Positions 15,514 to 24,561 of a stretch of 64,000 nt of DNA are shown here, piece by piece. Source of the DNA: Flavobacterium psychrophilum (GTDB taxonomy: Bacteria; Bacteroidota; Bacteroidia; Flavobacteriales; Flavobacteriaceae). The position numbers were made by a program, and so were the translations under genes. Location of the stretch: the NCBI GenBank assembly GCA_945890865.1, contig CAMDDB010000010.1, positions 11,414 to 75,413 of the forward strand, read 5' to 3'. Under the pieces are notes generated by a model. That model saw only the letters and a program-made list of their open reading frames with translations, was not told the DNA's origin and ran no database searches. Each line of letters begins with the position of its first letter. Within the stretch, counting starts at the first letter, position 1.

Positions 15514-17610
15514 TTATTTTACTGTTTCAGCAATTACATCCAATTTCATTTGATAATAATTGTACATTTCTAATTGGGCTCTAAATGGTTTTTCATCACC
15601 GCGTCTTCTGTAATTATTTGCTAAATCAATAGAATGAATTCGAGCTTTTACATTAGCTTTCCAGCCTATTTCAAAGGTTTCAATCAATTCTTTTTTAATA
15701 TCGTTATCATAAATAGGACAAGTTACTTCTACACGTGCATCTAGATTTCGCGTCATAATGTCGGCAGAAGAAATAAATACTTCGGGATCACCTCCATTTG
15801 CAAAAATATAAATTCGAGAATGCTCTAAGTAATTATCTACAATACTAATAGCCTCTATATTTTCACTTAGTCCTTTTATACCCGGTATTAGACAACAAAT
15901 TCCTCTAACAATTAATTTTATTTTTACGCCAGCATTACTCGCTTCATAAAGCTTATCGGTCATTTTAAAATCTGAAATACTATTCATTTTGAGTTTAATG
16001 AATGCTTCTTTTCCCAATAAAGCATTAGTAATCTCACGATCGATCAATTTATTAAAACGTCCTCGGGTATAATGAGGGGAGACAATTAAATGTTTGTAAC
16101 GATGAATTCTATAATTTACGTCAAAAAAATCAAAAATCTTTGAAGCGTCTTTGAGAATTTCGGTATTACTGGTAAATAAAGTTACATCCGTATAAATTTT
16201 AGCAGAATTTTCATTGAAATTACCAGTTGAAATAAGACCATATCTCTTGACCTTTCCTTCTTCAATACGTTCTATAACACAAACTTTACTATGAACTTTT
16301 AAGCCTTTAACCCCAAAAATTAGCTCAATACCTTCTGTTTGCATTTGTTCTGAATAGGAAATATTACTCTCTTCATCAAAACGCGCTTGCAACTCGATTT
16401 GAACAATTACTTTTTTTCCGTTTTTAGCAGCATTGATAAGTGAACTCACAATTTGAGAATTCTTAGCTAAGCGGTATAACGTAATTTTAATAGAAGCTAC
16501 CTTTGGGTCTAAAGCTGCTTCACGTAAAAACTTAATTATATAAGAAAAAGATTGATAAGGAGCATAGAGTAAATAATCTTTCTTTTTAATTTTTTCTAAA
16601 ATACTTCCTTCTAATGACAAACCTGAAATAGGTAATGGAACATTTTCACGGTATAACAAATCAAAACGACCTAAATTAGGAAAACTCATATAATCTCGGC
16701 GATTGTGATATCGACCTCCCGGTATAACACTATCGGAACTATCAATATGCATTCCGCGAAGGAAAAAATCTAACGTATCTTTCTCAATAGCTTGATCATA
16801 CACAAATCGAACCGGTTCACCCACACGTCTTTCCTTTACAGATGAAGAGATCTTTTCGATTAGACTTTTGCTCAAATCACTATCAAACTCTAGTTGTGCA
16901 TCGCGAGTAATTTTAATCATGTGCGCTGATATGCTTTCATAATCAAAAATATTAAATATATTATTCAAATTAAATCGAATGACATCATCCAATAAAATAA
17001 TGTATTTTTTTTCTGAGTCCGAGGGTAATTCGACAAATCGATTAATCGTATTCGGAATTTCAACAACTGCATAGCGAATTTCTTTGTCCAAATTTTCATT
17101 CTGACTTGAGTTTTTCAACACTAATTTTATAGCCAGGTAGCCAGAAGTATCTTTTAATAAAGGAAACTCTTCCAAATCATTTAGCATAATCGTCACAAGG
17201 GCTGGACTTAACTTTTGAATGAAATAGTCATGAATAAATTTTTCATGATCTGAAGTAATATCTTTTTCATGAATAATAAAAACATTTTCTTTTTCTAAAT
17301 TACTTTCTATTTCTTTCAAAATACGTAAACTATCTGTCTGTTGATTGATTACTATTTCAGTAATTTCTTTTAATAACTGATCAGCAGAAACGCCTAATAT
17401 TTTTTCGGATTCAGTACTCTCTAAACTCATTCTTCGAATGGCTGCATAACGAACTCTAAAAAATTCATCCAAATTATTAGAAAAAATTCCTAAAAATCGC
17501 ATTCGATCCAACAAGGGAACGTTAGGATCATTTGCTTCTTGTAGCACTCGAGCATTAAAGCTCAACCAACTTTTTTCGCGGTCGATATAACTGGTATATT
17601 TATTATTCAT
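15514..17610 (-). CDS. ppk1: Polyphosphate kinase 1
   Basis: It polymerises inorganic polyphosphate from ATP. The 698-residue length is normal. The N-terminal domain begins YIDREKSWLSFNARVLQEA; the C-terminal phospholipase-D-like halves contain VHSKVCVIE (the probable phosphorylated histidine), ISTGNFNENSAKIYTD and HSRIYIFANGGDPEVFISSAD. It is the first gene of the ppk1-ppx operon. The 131-nt gap to pdxH is AT-rich and should hold its promoter. Enzymes of this type support stationary phase and phosphate stress. Confidence 0.97.
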   Translation of the reverse strand: MNNKYTSYIDREKSWLSFNARVLQEANDPNVPLLDRMRFLGIFSNNLDEFFRVRYAAIRRMSLESTESEKILGVSADQLLKEITEIVINQQTDSLRILKEIESNLEKENVFIIHEKDITSDHEKFIHDYFIQKLSPALVTIMLNDLEEFPLLKDTSGYLAIKLVLKNSSQNENLDKEIRYAVVEIPNTINRFVELPSDSEKKYIILLDDVIRFNLNNIFNIFDYESISAHMIKITRDAQLEFDSDLSKSLIEKISSSVKERRVGEPVRFVYDQAIEKDTLDFFLRGMHIDSSDSVIPGGRYHNRRDYMSFPNLGRFDLLYRENVPLPISGLSLEGSILEKIKKKDYLLYAPYQSFSYIIKFLREAALDPKVASIKITLYRLAKNSQIVSSLINAAKNGKKVIVQIELQARFDEESNISYSEQMQTEGIELIFGVKGLKVHSKVCVIERIEEGKVKRYGLISTGNFNENSAKIYTDVTLFTSNTEILKDASKIFDFFDVNYRIHRYKHLIVSPHYTRGRFNKLIDREITNALLGKEAFIKLKMNSISDFKMTDKLYEASNAGVKIKLIVRGICCLIPGIKGLSENIEAISIVDNYLEHSRIYIFANGGDPEVFISSADIMTRNLDARVEVTCPIYDNDIKKELIETFEIGWKANVKARIHSIDLANNYRRRGDEKPFRAQLEMYNYYQMKLDVIAETVK

Positions 17611-17741
17611 GTTTTATATTTAATGCCTAAAAAATTATTGATGCGTTAGTAAAAAAACAAATTTATTAACAAATAATTAAAAAAGGCTATTAATCAAGTA
17701 ACGATTATATAAAGTAACATTAATATATCCTTTTGTTAAAA

Positions 17742-18386
17742 TTAAGGAGCCAAACGTTCAATTTTCCAGTTGCAATCCTTTTGCAATTGATACCGAATAC
17801 GATCGTGAAGACGATTGGGTCGACCTTGCCAAAATTCAACTTCCACGGGACGGACTATAAATCCTCCCCAATGCTTAGGCCGTTTAATTATTTTCCCTTC
17901 CCATTCCTTTTCCAAAGCGCTTAAACTATGTTCTAAATAGTCACGATTATCAACGACTTCACTTTGAGCAGAAACTATAGCACCCAATTTGCTGCCTTCT
18001 GGGCGCGAAGCAAAATAATTGTCTGAAATTTGCTCACTTGTTTGTTTGGCTATGCCTTTAATAATAATTTGACGTTCAACGGTTGGCCAAAAAAAAGACA
18101 AACAAACATTTGGATTTTGTAGTATTGCCTTTCCTTTTTCGGACTGATAATTGGTGTAGAAAATAAAACCATCTTCATTAAATTTTTTGAGCAAAACGAC
18201 TCTAGCTTTTGGAAACCCATCCAATCCAATGGTAGAAAGAGTCATAGCATTGACTTCATCGGCTGCATCAAACTCTTCTGCTTCATAAAACCATTTATGA
18301 AATAAGTTTATAGGATCTTCTGGAATTTGAGTTTCCAATAACTCACTTTTTTCATATGATTTTCTATAGTTTCCTAAATCCTTCAT
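17742..18386 (-). CDS. pdxH: Pyridoxamine 5'-phosphate oxidase
   Basis: A 214-residue FMN enzyme that oxidises pyridoxine or pyridoxamine 5'-phosphate to pyridoxal 5'-phosphate, the final step of vitamin B6 salvage and synthesis. The FMN-binding block FPKARVVLLKKFNEDGFIFYTNYQSEKGKAI, the SRPEGSKLGA motif (ASRPEGSKLGAIVSAQS here) and the C-terminal RLHDRIRYQL ending in ERLAP are diagnostic. Divergent from the ECF sigma gene, which begins about 115 nt away. PLP-dependent neighbours in the window (speA, ltaE, the CBS-like enzyme) depend on this cofactor. Confidence 0.96.
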   Translation of the reverse strand: MKDLGNYRKSYEKSELLETQIPEDPINLFHKWFYEAEEFDAADEVNAMTLSTIGLDGFPKARVVLLKKFNEDGFIFYTNYQSEKGKAILQNPNVCLSFFWPTVERQIIIKGIAKQTSEQISDNYFASRPEGSKLGAIVSAQSEVVDNRDYLEHSLSALEKEWEGKIIKRPKHWGGFIVRPVEVEFWQGRPNRLHDRIRYQLQKDCNWKIERLAP

Positions 18387-18502
18387 TTATTTTTCATTTG
18401 AGAAACAAAGTTACAAACTCAAATTTAAAATTTCACGAAAGCAAAATATTATTTAAACCTTTTTTGATATCTTTAGTCAAAAGAACTTGTAAACCAAATA
18501 TT

Positions 18503-19045
18503 TTGCAGGACGAAAAAGTATTTATTGCCGAATTATTACATCCGAAAACGCAAAATGAAGCGTTTCGTAAACTCTTGCAATTGTATCAAAAACCATTATA
18601 TCATCACATACGAGGTATTGTATTGAATCATGATGATACAGATGATGTCTTACAAAATACATTTATTAAGGTACATTCTAATCTCCATAAATTTAAAGGA
18701 GATTGTAAATTATTTTCTTGGATGTACCGTATTGCTACCAATGAATCACTAACTTTTATTCAACAACGAGCCAAAAAACAAGGAATTAGCAACGAAGAAG
18801 TAAAAGAAAAAGCCTTACAAAAATTAGAAAGTGATTTATATTTTGACGGAGACGAAATACAGTTAAAACTTCAGAGAGCTGTAGCTTGCTTGCCTAAAAA
18901 ACAACAATTGGTCTTTAAAATGAAATATTTTGAAGCTTTGAAATATGAAGAAATATCAGAGATATTAACCACTTCTGTGGGTGCATTAAAAGCAAGTTAT
19001 CATTTGGCCGTAAAAAAAATTGAACACTTTTTAAAAACAGATTAA
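18503..19045 (+). CDS. ECF-type RNA polymerase sigma factor
   Basis: A 180-residue sigma-70 family factor. Region 2 covers about residues 22-90 (ending KLFSWMYRIATNESLTF) and region 4 about 120-175, with CLPKKQQLVFKMKYFEALKYEEISEIL and the DNA-binding helix GALKASYHLAVKKI. The open frame continues far upstream, into the divergent pdxH gene, without a nearby ATG; the TTG at 18503 gives the usual ECF length and is my start. It is followed by a single-membrane-span protein and a Spy/CpxP-like periplasmic protein, so the three form an envelope-stress module. Confidence 0.87.
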   Translation: MQDEKVFIAELLHPKTQNEAFRKLLQLYQKPLYHHIRGIVLNHDDTDDVLQNTFIKVHSNLHKFKGDCKLFSWMYRIATNESLTFIQQRAKKQGISNEEVKEKALQKLESDLYFDGDEIQLKLQRAVACLPKKQQLVFKMKYFEALKYEEISEILTTSVGALKASYHLAVKKIEHFLKTD

Positions 19046-19076
19046 ACCAATTCATCGAACTAACGTCTAAAATATC

Positions 19077-19508
19077 ATGAGACCAATGGAGTTTAAAAAT
19101 AACGACCAGCCAAATACCGGATTTAAAATTCCTGAAGGCTACTTTGAAGCATTTGAAAACAAAATGATGCATCAAATCTTTGCTAAAGATAGAGCAAGTA
19201 AAAACAAGGTAATTTCCCTATTTCATAGAAAATATATAGGAATGAGCAGTATTGCAGCGGTATTTTTTGTAGCATTAGCAATTCCACTTTATTTCACCCA
19301 AACCCAAAAAACGTCACTTGAATCCTCTACTATAGAACAGTATTTAATGCAACAACAAAATATATCAACTACTGAAATCATTCCTCATTTATCGGATGAA
19401 GACATACTAAAATTAACATCTTCACTTGGTATTTCGGCAACTGAAAGTAATGATATAGAAAACTATTTATCCGAATCAGAAAACTTAGAATATATAATTA
19501 ATAATTAA
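19077..19508 (+). CDS. Probable ECF-associated inner-membrane protein (anti-sigma-like)
   Basis: A 143-residue protein with a cytoplasmic N terminus (about residues 1-50, including FKIPEGYFEAFENKMMHQIF), one membrane helix (about 54-72) and a periplasmic C-terminal part rich in Ser, Thr and Glu. It lies between an ECF sigma factor and a secreted Spy/CpxP-like protein in the same direction, with short gaps. The layout matches an anti-sigma or accessory gene, but I see no known anti-sigma motif (for example, no HxxxCxxC zinc site). A second in-frame Met three codons later is an alternative start. Confidence 0.75.
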   Translation: MRPMEFKNNDQPNTGFKIPEGYFEAFENKMMHQIFAKDRASKNKVISLFHRKYIGMSSIAAVFFVALAIPLYFTQTQKTSLESSTIEQYLMQQQNISTTEIIPHLSDEDILKLTSSLGISATESNDIENYLSESENLEYIINN

Positions 19509-19512
19509 TACC

Positions 19513-19962
19513 ATGAAAATTAAATACATTTTACCCTTCGTATTGCTGTTTGTTAGTACCTTTTCCTTTTCGCAAGGGTTTAAAGGGAAAAAAGAAAAAG
19601 TAAAAGCACTAAAAGTGGCTTATATTACTGATGAATTAAATTTAACATCCGATGAAGCACAACGCTTTTGGCCGATTTATAACGCTTTTGATGACAAACA
19701 AGCCGAATTGCGTCACGAAAAAATGAAAGCTATTTTGGACCGTTTTGAACCGGGTAGTGTGGATAAATTATCAGAAAAAGATGCTTCTTCGCTACTAATT
19801 CAAATGGAACTAATTGAAGAAAACCTTTTTGCACTTCGTAAAAAATTCATTAGGGATTTGCAAGGGGTACTTCCTGCTAAAAAAATCATCCGGCTCAAAA
19901 AAGCTGAAGATGACTTTAACCGACAGTTGTTAAAGCAAATGAGAGATAATAAAAGAAGATAA
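19513..19962 (+). CDS. Spy/CpxP-like periplasmic protein (sensor of ECF sigma factor)
   Basis: A 149-residue secreted protein. The signal peptide ends at about residue 21 (VSTFSFSQG). The rest is helical and highly charged, with LTSDEAQRFWPIYNAF resembling the LTxxQ-type motif of Spy/CpxP chaperones. Such genes next to ECF sigma factors in Flavobacteria are annotated as sensors of the sigma factor. It starts 4 nt after the membrane protein stop and ends at a strong terminator, closing the three-gene unit. Chaperone or signal-sensing function is inferred. Confidence 0.83.
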   Translation: MKIKYILPFVLLFVSTFSFSQGFKGKKEKVKALKVAYITDELNLTSDEAQRFWPIYNAFDDKQAELRHEKMKAILDRFEPGSVDKLSEKDASSLLIQMELIEENLFALRKKFIRDLQGVLPAKKIIRLKKAEDDFNRQLLKQMRDNKRR

Positions 19963-19967
19963 TATTT

Positions 19968-19997
19968 AAAAAACGCTCCATCAAATGAGCGTTTTTT
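19968..19997. terminator. Bidirectional intrinsic terminator
   Basis: CGCTC (19974-19978) pairs with GAGCG (19987-19991), extended by six A-T pairs, with an 8-nt loop and T runs in both directions. It separates the ECF module from the convergent BNR-repeat gene, whose stop codon lies in the T tract. Confidence 0.9.
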
Positions 19998-21020
19998 TTA
20001 TTGTAATTCAAATCGTATTAATTTATTCTTGCCAGTAGCATATCCTATTCGTTCGGTTTCAAACCGAAAGGTGTATAACTCTTTATCTTCAGAGAGTTGA
20101 ATCCAATTCTCACCAAAATCTTCAGAATAGTAAATCCCAGTTCCTCCTACCGAAAGTATCTTTTTTCCATTAGAGTGAGGAACAAATTGCACACAGGATG
20201 CATATCCAAAAGCTTTGGTATCAGCAACGCACTTCCAAGTCTTGCCTCCATTAAATGTTATCGCTTTATTGGACCAATTTTGACTTTGTTTGAGATAATT
20301 TCCACCGGCAATAATTCCGATTTTTTCATTGTAAAAATCGGCTGTAAAAATACCGGTCATTGCTTCGCCTTGTATTATGGGTGTAGGATAAACATTCCAA
20401 GAATTTCCAAAATCGGTAGATATAAAAACGCGCGATTGTTTTCCTCCTGAAACCATAAAAATAGATGTTCCTCGTACGATGAGATTTGAATTACTGGTTG
20501 CAAAAGCAGCCTCTCCTTCACTTACTTTTGGAAAATTCTCACAAGTACTTTTTTGCCAGGTATTTCCCCCATCTTTTGTGGACAATAAAGACAAACAATC
20601 GGCAGTGGGATCTCCCATTGCAAAACCATTCAAATCATCAGCAAATTGCATACTATCATAAAAAACTTTTTCATTCTCTTCTGTATAAACAATTTGCTCT
20701 TGAAGTGTACTTTTATCGATTTTAATTAATTTTGCCGGATTTCCAATTGCTAAAATAAAAACTGCTGATTTTGTAGCCGCAATACTCCTGAATTCAGTCT
20801 TTGGATCTACAGTCAAAATTGTATTGATATACAACGAATCTGTCTTTTTATCGTAAAAACCATAACGACCTTTATCCAATCCCAACCAAAATTTATCTGT
20901 GTCAATATAAATAGCTCTACAACTTAATTGAGTTGTTGAAAGGACTTTTGTTTCAAAATTTATGTTGTGATTTTGAGTCCAAGCGGAAATAGTAAAAAGG
21001 AAAACAATAATTTGCTTCAT
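19998..21020 (-). CDS. BNR/YCF48-like beta-propeller secreted protein
   Basis: A 340-residue protein with a short signal peptide (MKQIIVFLFTISAWTQ). It carries repeated Asp-box (BNR) motifs such as STKDGGNTWQKS, STDFGNSWNVYP, FNGGKTWKCV and SEDFGENWIQL, which make a beta-propeller. Family members are often called oxidoreductases or photosystem assembly-like proteins, but no catalytic or cofactor site is visible, so a binding or assembly role is more likely. Divergent from the RNA methyltransferase gene. Confidence 0.85.
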   Translation of the reverse strand: MKQIIVFLFTISAWTQNHNINFETKVLSTTQLSCRAIYIDTDKFWLGLDKGRYGFYDKKTDSLYINTILTVDPKTEFRSIAATKSAVFILAIGNPAKLIKIDKSTLQEQIVYTEENEKVFYDSMQFADDLNGFAMGDPTADCLSLLSTKDGGNTWQKSTCENFPKVSEGEAAFATSNSNLIVRGTSIFMVSGGKQSRVFISTDFGNSWNVYPTPIIQGEAMTGIFTADFYNEKIGIIAGGNYLKQSQNWSNKAITFNGGKTWKCVADTKAFGYASCVQFVPHSNGKKILSVGGTGIYYSEDFGENWIQLSEDKELYTFRFETERIGYATGKNKLIRFELQ

Positions 21021-21117
21021 AAAATGGAATTAGTCTCAAAGTTAATCAATTCGAAACAATTAATATTATTATTAAAGGGATCTGGTAATAATCCAGAGAT
21101 TAAATCCAATTAATTCG

Positions 21118-21125
21118 TATATTTG
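21118..21125 (+). promoter_or_regulatory. -7 element TATATTTG before the RNA methyltransferase
   Basis: TATATTTG matches TAnnTTTG, 34 nt before the start codon. The leader also holds a small hairpin, CCCAA/TTGGG (21129-21142). No clear -33 box. Confidence 0.45.
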
Positions 21126-21159
21126 CGACCCAAATTCTTGGGAAGATTTAATTAAAAAA

Positions 21160-22377
21160 ATGAGATTACATAGAAATTTAGTATTTACTACCATTGATTC
21201 ATTAATGGCGATTTTTAATGAAGGTGAATATGCTGATAAAGTAGTTGCAAGAGCCTTAAAAAAAGACAAACGTTGGGGAAGTCACGACCGAAAATTTGTG
21301 GCAGAAACAATCTATGAAATCGTACGTTGGAAAAGATTATATGTAGAGATTGCAGAAGTAAAAGAACCTTTTGACAGAGATAATATTTGGCGCATTTTTG
21401 CAGTTTGGGCAGTTCTTAGAGGCTACAACCTACCCGATTGGAAATACTTTGAAGAAACTCCAGTGAGAAGAATAAAAGGGCGTTTTGATGAATTAACAAA
21501 AACCAGAAAATTCAAAGAATCGATTCCAGATTGGATGGATGAATTGGGTGTTAAAGAATTAGGTGAAGTCATTTGGAGTAAAGAATTAGCAGCTCAAAAC
21601 GAACAAGCAAAGGTAATTTTAAGAGTTAATAAACTTAAAACTACAAAAGAAAAATTAAGAGCTATTTTAATGGATTTGAATATTGCCACCGAGTTTCATG
21701 TCGAATATCCAGATGCTTTAATTTTAACGGAAAGAGCTAATGTGTTTTTAACCGATGCTTTTAAAGAAGGCTTTTTTGAAGTGCAAGATGCCTCTTCCCA
21801 ATTAGTGGCTTACTTCCTAGATGTTCAACCCGGAATGAGGGTGGTCGATACGTGTGCTGGAGCGGGTGGAAAAACCTTGCATTTAGCTTCATTAATGGAA
21901 AACAAAGGCCAATTGATTGCTATGGATTTATATGAAAGTAAATTGAAGCAATTGAAAATTAGAGCTAAACGAAACGGTGCCTTTAACATAGAACCCCGAG
22001 TTATTGAAAGTACTAAGACCATTAAGAAACTTCATGAAAAAGCGGATCGCGTTTTAATTGATGCTCCTTGTAGTGGATTAGGTGTTTTGAAACGCAACCC
22101 AGATAGTAAATGGAAATTGCAGCCCGAATTTATTGAAAACATTAAAAAAATACAAGCTGAAGTTTTAGAAAATTATTCTAAAATTGTAAAACCAGGTGGT
22201 AAACTAGTATATGCCACTTGTTCTATATTACCGTCTGAAAATCAAGAACAAATCAAACATTTCTTAACTACTGACATTGGAAAGGAATTTACCTTTGTTC
22301 AAGATAGAAAAGTCTTAGCACACGAAAGTGGTTTTGATGGCTTTTATATGGCATTATTAGAACGTAAAATCAAATAA
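21160..22377 (+). CDS. RsmB/NOP2-family RNA (cytosine-5)-methyltransferase
   Basis: A 405-residue SAM enzyme that methylates C5 of cytosine in rRNA or tRNA. The N-terminal RNA-binding part carries a NusB-like helical domain (about 1-140). The catalytic core shows motif I DTCAGAGGKTLHLASLM, motif IV DAPCSGLG with Cys near residue 304, and motif VI YATCSILPSENQEQ with the catalytic Cys near 353. Both cysteines are intact. It resembles RsmB/RsmF; the exact target base cannot be told from sequence. Confidence 0.92.
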   Translation: MRLHRNLVFTTIDSLMAIFNEGEYADKVVARALKKDKRWGSHDRKFVAETIYEIVRWKRLYVEIAEVKEPFDRDNIWRIFAVWAVLRGYNLPDWKYFEETPVRRIKGRFDELTKTRKFKESIPDWMDELGVKELGEVIWSKELAAQNEQAKVILRVNKLKTTKEKLRAILMDLNIATEFHVEYPDALILTERANVFLTDAFKEGFFEVQDASSQLVAYFLDVQPGMRVVDTCAGAGGKTLHLASLMENKGQLIAMDLYESKLKQLKIRAKRNGAFNIEPRVIESTKTIKKLHEKADRVLIDAPCSGLGVLKRNPDSKWKLQPEFIENIKKIQAEVLENYSKIVKPGGKLVYATCSILPSENQEQIKHFLTTDIGKEFTFVQDRKVLAHESGFDGFYMALLERKIK

Positions 22378-22379
22378 AC

Positions 22380-23492
22380 ATGAAGAAGAACTTTACCTTA
22401 CTTTTATTTGTATATATTACTTTAGTAGCTGCTCAGGCTGGAAACCCTGCCAGTCCTTATTATACGGGAGTAAACTGGTCACTAACAGGAATGAATTTAA
22501 AAACTGAATTAGCCACTAAAATTACAATTTCACATACCCGTTTTTTAACCTATTCAGAAGATTGGGGAGCTACACAAGCCACTGATTTGAATCCAACCAA
22601 TTCAGATAATGTACTATTATTATATGGATTCAGTGCAACAACTTGTCCTAATTCTTCATCTGACGACAATAACCATCGTGAACGAAACAGTTTAAGTAAT
22701 GGAGGTGGAAATGTATGCGAATGGAATCGTGAACACGTTTATGCAAAATCTCTCGGAACACCAGCTTTGGTTGATGGTGCGTTGACATCTGTTGATAGTG
22801 ATGCCGGAGAAGATGCACATCATTTACGTTCGTGTGATGTGGATCGAAATGGTAATCGTGGTAATTTAAAATTTGCGCAAGGTTCAGGAAATTCAAGCAC
22901 TGTTACAAATGGCTGGTATCCAGGTGACGAATGGAAAGGCGATGTTGCTCGAATGATGATGTACATGTATTTGCGATATCCAACGCAATGCTTGCCTATT
23001 AATGTTGGAACCGGCGCTACTGTTAGCACTGATACCAATATGATTCAATTATTCTTACAATGGAATGCCGAAGATCCAGTTTCTATATATGAAGATAACA
23101 GAAATACATATCATGGTAATATAAACAATCCCTATGCTCAAGGAAATCGTAATCCATTTATTGATAATCCATACTTAGCCACTGTAATTTGGGGTGGACC
23201 TGCAGCTCAAAACCGTTGGCCGTCAACAATATTAGCTTCAACAAGCTTTTCATCAATTGAAAACGTAACAATTTATCCTAATCCTGCTATTAATAATGAG
23301 GTATTAGTTTCGTCCGAAATTGAACTAAAATTAATTGTATTGTATAACATCAATGGACAAATTATTCAAGAAATCACTACACCTTCTAAAGTAGACAACA
23401 CCTATAAACTTACAAACTTACCGACTGGCTTTTACATGTTACAATTATCTTCTGATAAAGAATCCGTAACCAAAAAAATTATTGTCGAATAA
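22380..23492 (+). CDS. Secreted endonuclease I with type IX secretion sorting domain
   Basis: A 370-residue extracellular nuclease. A signal peptide (MKKNFTLLLFVYITLVAAQA) is followed by an endonuclease I domain (about residues 35-265). Its beta-beta-alpha-metal motif is visible as EWNREHVYAKS (His near 119) and GEDAHHLRSCD. After a linker, residues from about 298 (IENVTIYPNPA...) to the C-terminal SVTKKIIVE form a type A C-terminal domain for type IX secretion, so the protein is exported through the outer membrane. It starts 2 nt after the methyltransferase stop and may be cotranscribed. Probable role: scavenging extracellular DNA for phosphate. Confidence 0.94.
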   Translation: MKKNFTLLLFVYITLVAAQAGNPASPYYTGVNWSLTGMNLKTELATKITISHTRFLTYSEDWGATQATDLNPTNSDNVLLLYGFSATTCPNSSSDDNNHRERNSLSNGGGNVCEWNREHVYAKSLGTPALVDGALTSVDSDAGEDAHHLRSCDVDRNGNRGNLKFAQGSGNSSTVTNGWYPGDEWKGDVARMMMYMYLRYPTQCLPINVGTGATVSTDTNMIQLFLQWNAEDPVSIYEDNRNTYHGNINNPYAQGNRNPFIDNPYLATVIWGGPAAQNRWPSTILASTSFSSIENVTIYPNPAINNEVLVSSEIELKLIVLYNINGQIIQEITTPSKVDNTYKLTNLPTGFYMLQLSSDKESVTKKIIVE

Positions 23493-23494
23493 AA

Positions 23495-23628
23495 ATGTTT
23501 TTTTTTCAATCAATGACAATTCGTCTCTGCTTGAACAAATAAACTCAAATTACTTGGCGATAAATAGGGCATTAACCGGGAAAAAAATAACTATTGTTGA
23601 CAAAAATAAATTAAAACGATTTGCCTAA
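23495..23628 (+). pseudogene. Possible small broken ORF after the endonuclease gene
   Basis: ATG at 23495 is followed by nine T. In the ATG frame a stop comes after 15 codons. One extra base in the T run would open a 44-codon frame ending at TAA 23626-23628, with a basic C-terminal sequence (GKKITIVDKNKLKRFA). The stretch reads like coding sequence but has no intact start. It could be a relic, a homopolymer error, or chance. A terminator follows at 23636. Nothing else is seen in this gap apart from that terminator and the yebC promoter. Confidence 0.22.
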
Positions 23629-23635
23629 CGAAATG

Positions 23636-23657
23636 AATCCGCAGTAGCGGATTTTTT
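23636..23657 (+). terminator. Intrinsic terminator
   Basis: AATCCGC (23636-23642), an AGTA loop and GCGGATT (23647-23653) form a stable stem that runs into T tracts. It ends transcription from the endonuclease gene. Confidence 0.88.
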
Positions 23658-23697
23658 ATTTTATGTCTTTAGTGTTATAAAGTCATTTAATTATTTT

Positions 23698-23705
23698 TAT
23701 TTTTG
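23698..23705 (+). promoter_or_regulatory. -7 element TATTTTTG before yebC
   Basis: TATTTTTG matches TAnnTTTG and lies 65 nt upstream of the yebC start, leaving a leader of about 60 nt. No -33 TTG is well placed. Confidence 0.4.
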
Positions 23706-23770
23706 CATCCTGAAAGTTGACTCAAGGCTAAGCCAAACAGAACAAAGTTAAATATTAAACGAAAAAAGAA

Positions 23771-24490
23771 ATGGGAAGAGCATTTGAATTTAGAAAAGCC
23801 CGTAAAATGAAACGTTGGTCAGCAATGGCAAAAACGTTTACTAGAATAGGAAAAGATATTGTAATGGCCGTAAAAGAAGGCGGTCCAAATCAAGAAACTA
23901 ACTCACGTTTAAGAGCCGTAATTCAAAATGCAAAGGCAGCCAATATGCCTAAGGATAATGTAGAACGTGCCATAAAAAAAGCATCCGATAAAGATACTGC
24001 AAACTATAAAGAAGTCTTGTTTGAAGGGTATGCGCCCCACGGAATTGCTATTTTAATTGAAACCGCAACCGACAATAATAATAGAACCGTTGCCAATATT
24101 AGAAGTTATTTTAATAAATGTAATGGTACTTTTGGAACACAAGGTTCGGTAGAATTTATGTTTGATCATACGTGTAATTTTAGAATACCCGCAGAAGGTC
24201 AAGATGTAGAAGAACTCGAATTAGAAATGATCGATTTTGGCGTGGAAGAAATCTTTGCTGACGAAGACGGAATTTTAATGTACGCTCCTTTTGAAAGCTT
24301 TGGAACCATCCAAAAAGAATTAGAATCGCGTGGATTAGAAATCTTATCTTCAGGATTTGAAAGAATTCCTCAAATCACTAAAGAATTAACTGCAGACCAA
24401 GTAGCAGATGTTGAAAAATTATTAGAAAAAATTGAAGAAGATGACGACGTAATGAACGTGTATCACACCATGCAAGAAAGCGCTGAGTAA
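23771..24490 (+). CDS. yebC: YebC/PmpR family protein
   Basis: A 239-residue protein of the YebC/TACO1 family, once seen as transcription factors and now linked to ribosome function at difficult sequences such as proline runs. MGRAFEFRKARKMKRW at the N terminus, NMPKDNVERAIKKA, EVLFEGYAPHGIAILIE and TDNNNRTVANIRSYF are the family signatures. Length is normal. It is a single-gene unit with its own promoter and terminator. Confidence 0.95.
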   Translation: MGRAFEFRKARKMKRWSAMAKTFTRIGKDIVMAVKEGGPNQETNSRLRAVIQNAKAANMPKDNVERAIKKASDKDTANYKEVLFEGYAPHGIAILIETATDNNNRTVANIRSYFNKCNGTFGTQGSVEFMFDHTCNFRIPAEGQDVEELELEMIDFGVEEIFADEDGILMYAPFESFGTIQKELESRGLEILSSGFERIPQITKELTADQVADVEKLLEKIEEDDDVMNVYHTMQESAE

Positions 24491-24510
24491 TTCTTTCTTC
24501 GAATTAAATA

Positions 24511-24540
24511 AAAAATCCTGAGCTTTCACTCAGGATTTTT
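24511..24540. terminator. Bidirectional intrinsic terminator
   Basis: AAAAATCCTGAG (24511-24522) and CTCAGGATTTTT (24529-24540) form a perfect 12-bp stem with a 6-nt loop between convergent yebC and the CBS-like gene. Confidence 0.93.
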
Positions 24541-24561
24541 TTTTATATCTATGCTATCAAA

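Noticed and set aside
22648..23038. His-rich minus-strand ORFs within the endonuclease gene
   Set aside because: They lie entirely inside a confident gene, and their odd composition comes from reading its codons in reverse.
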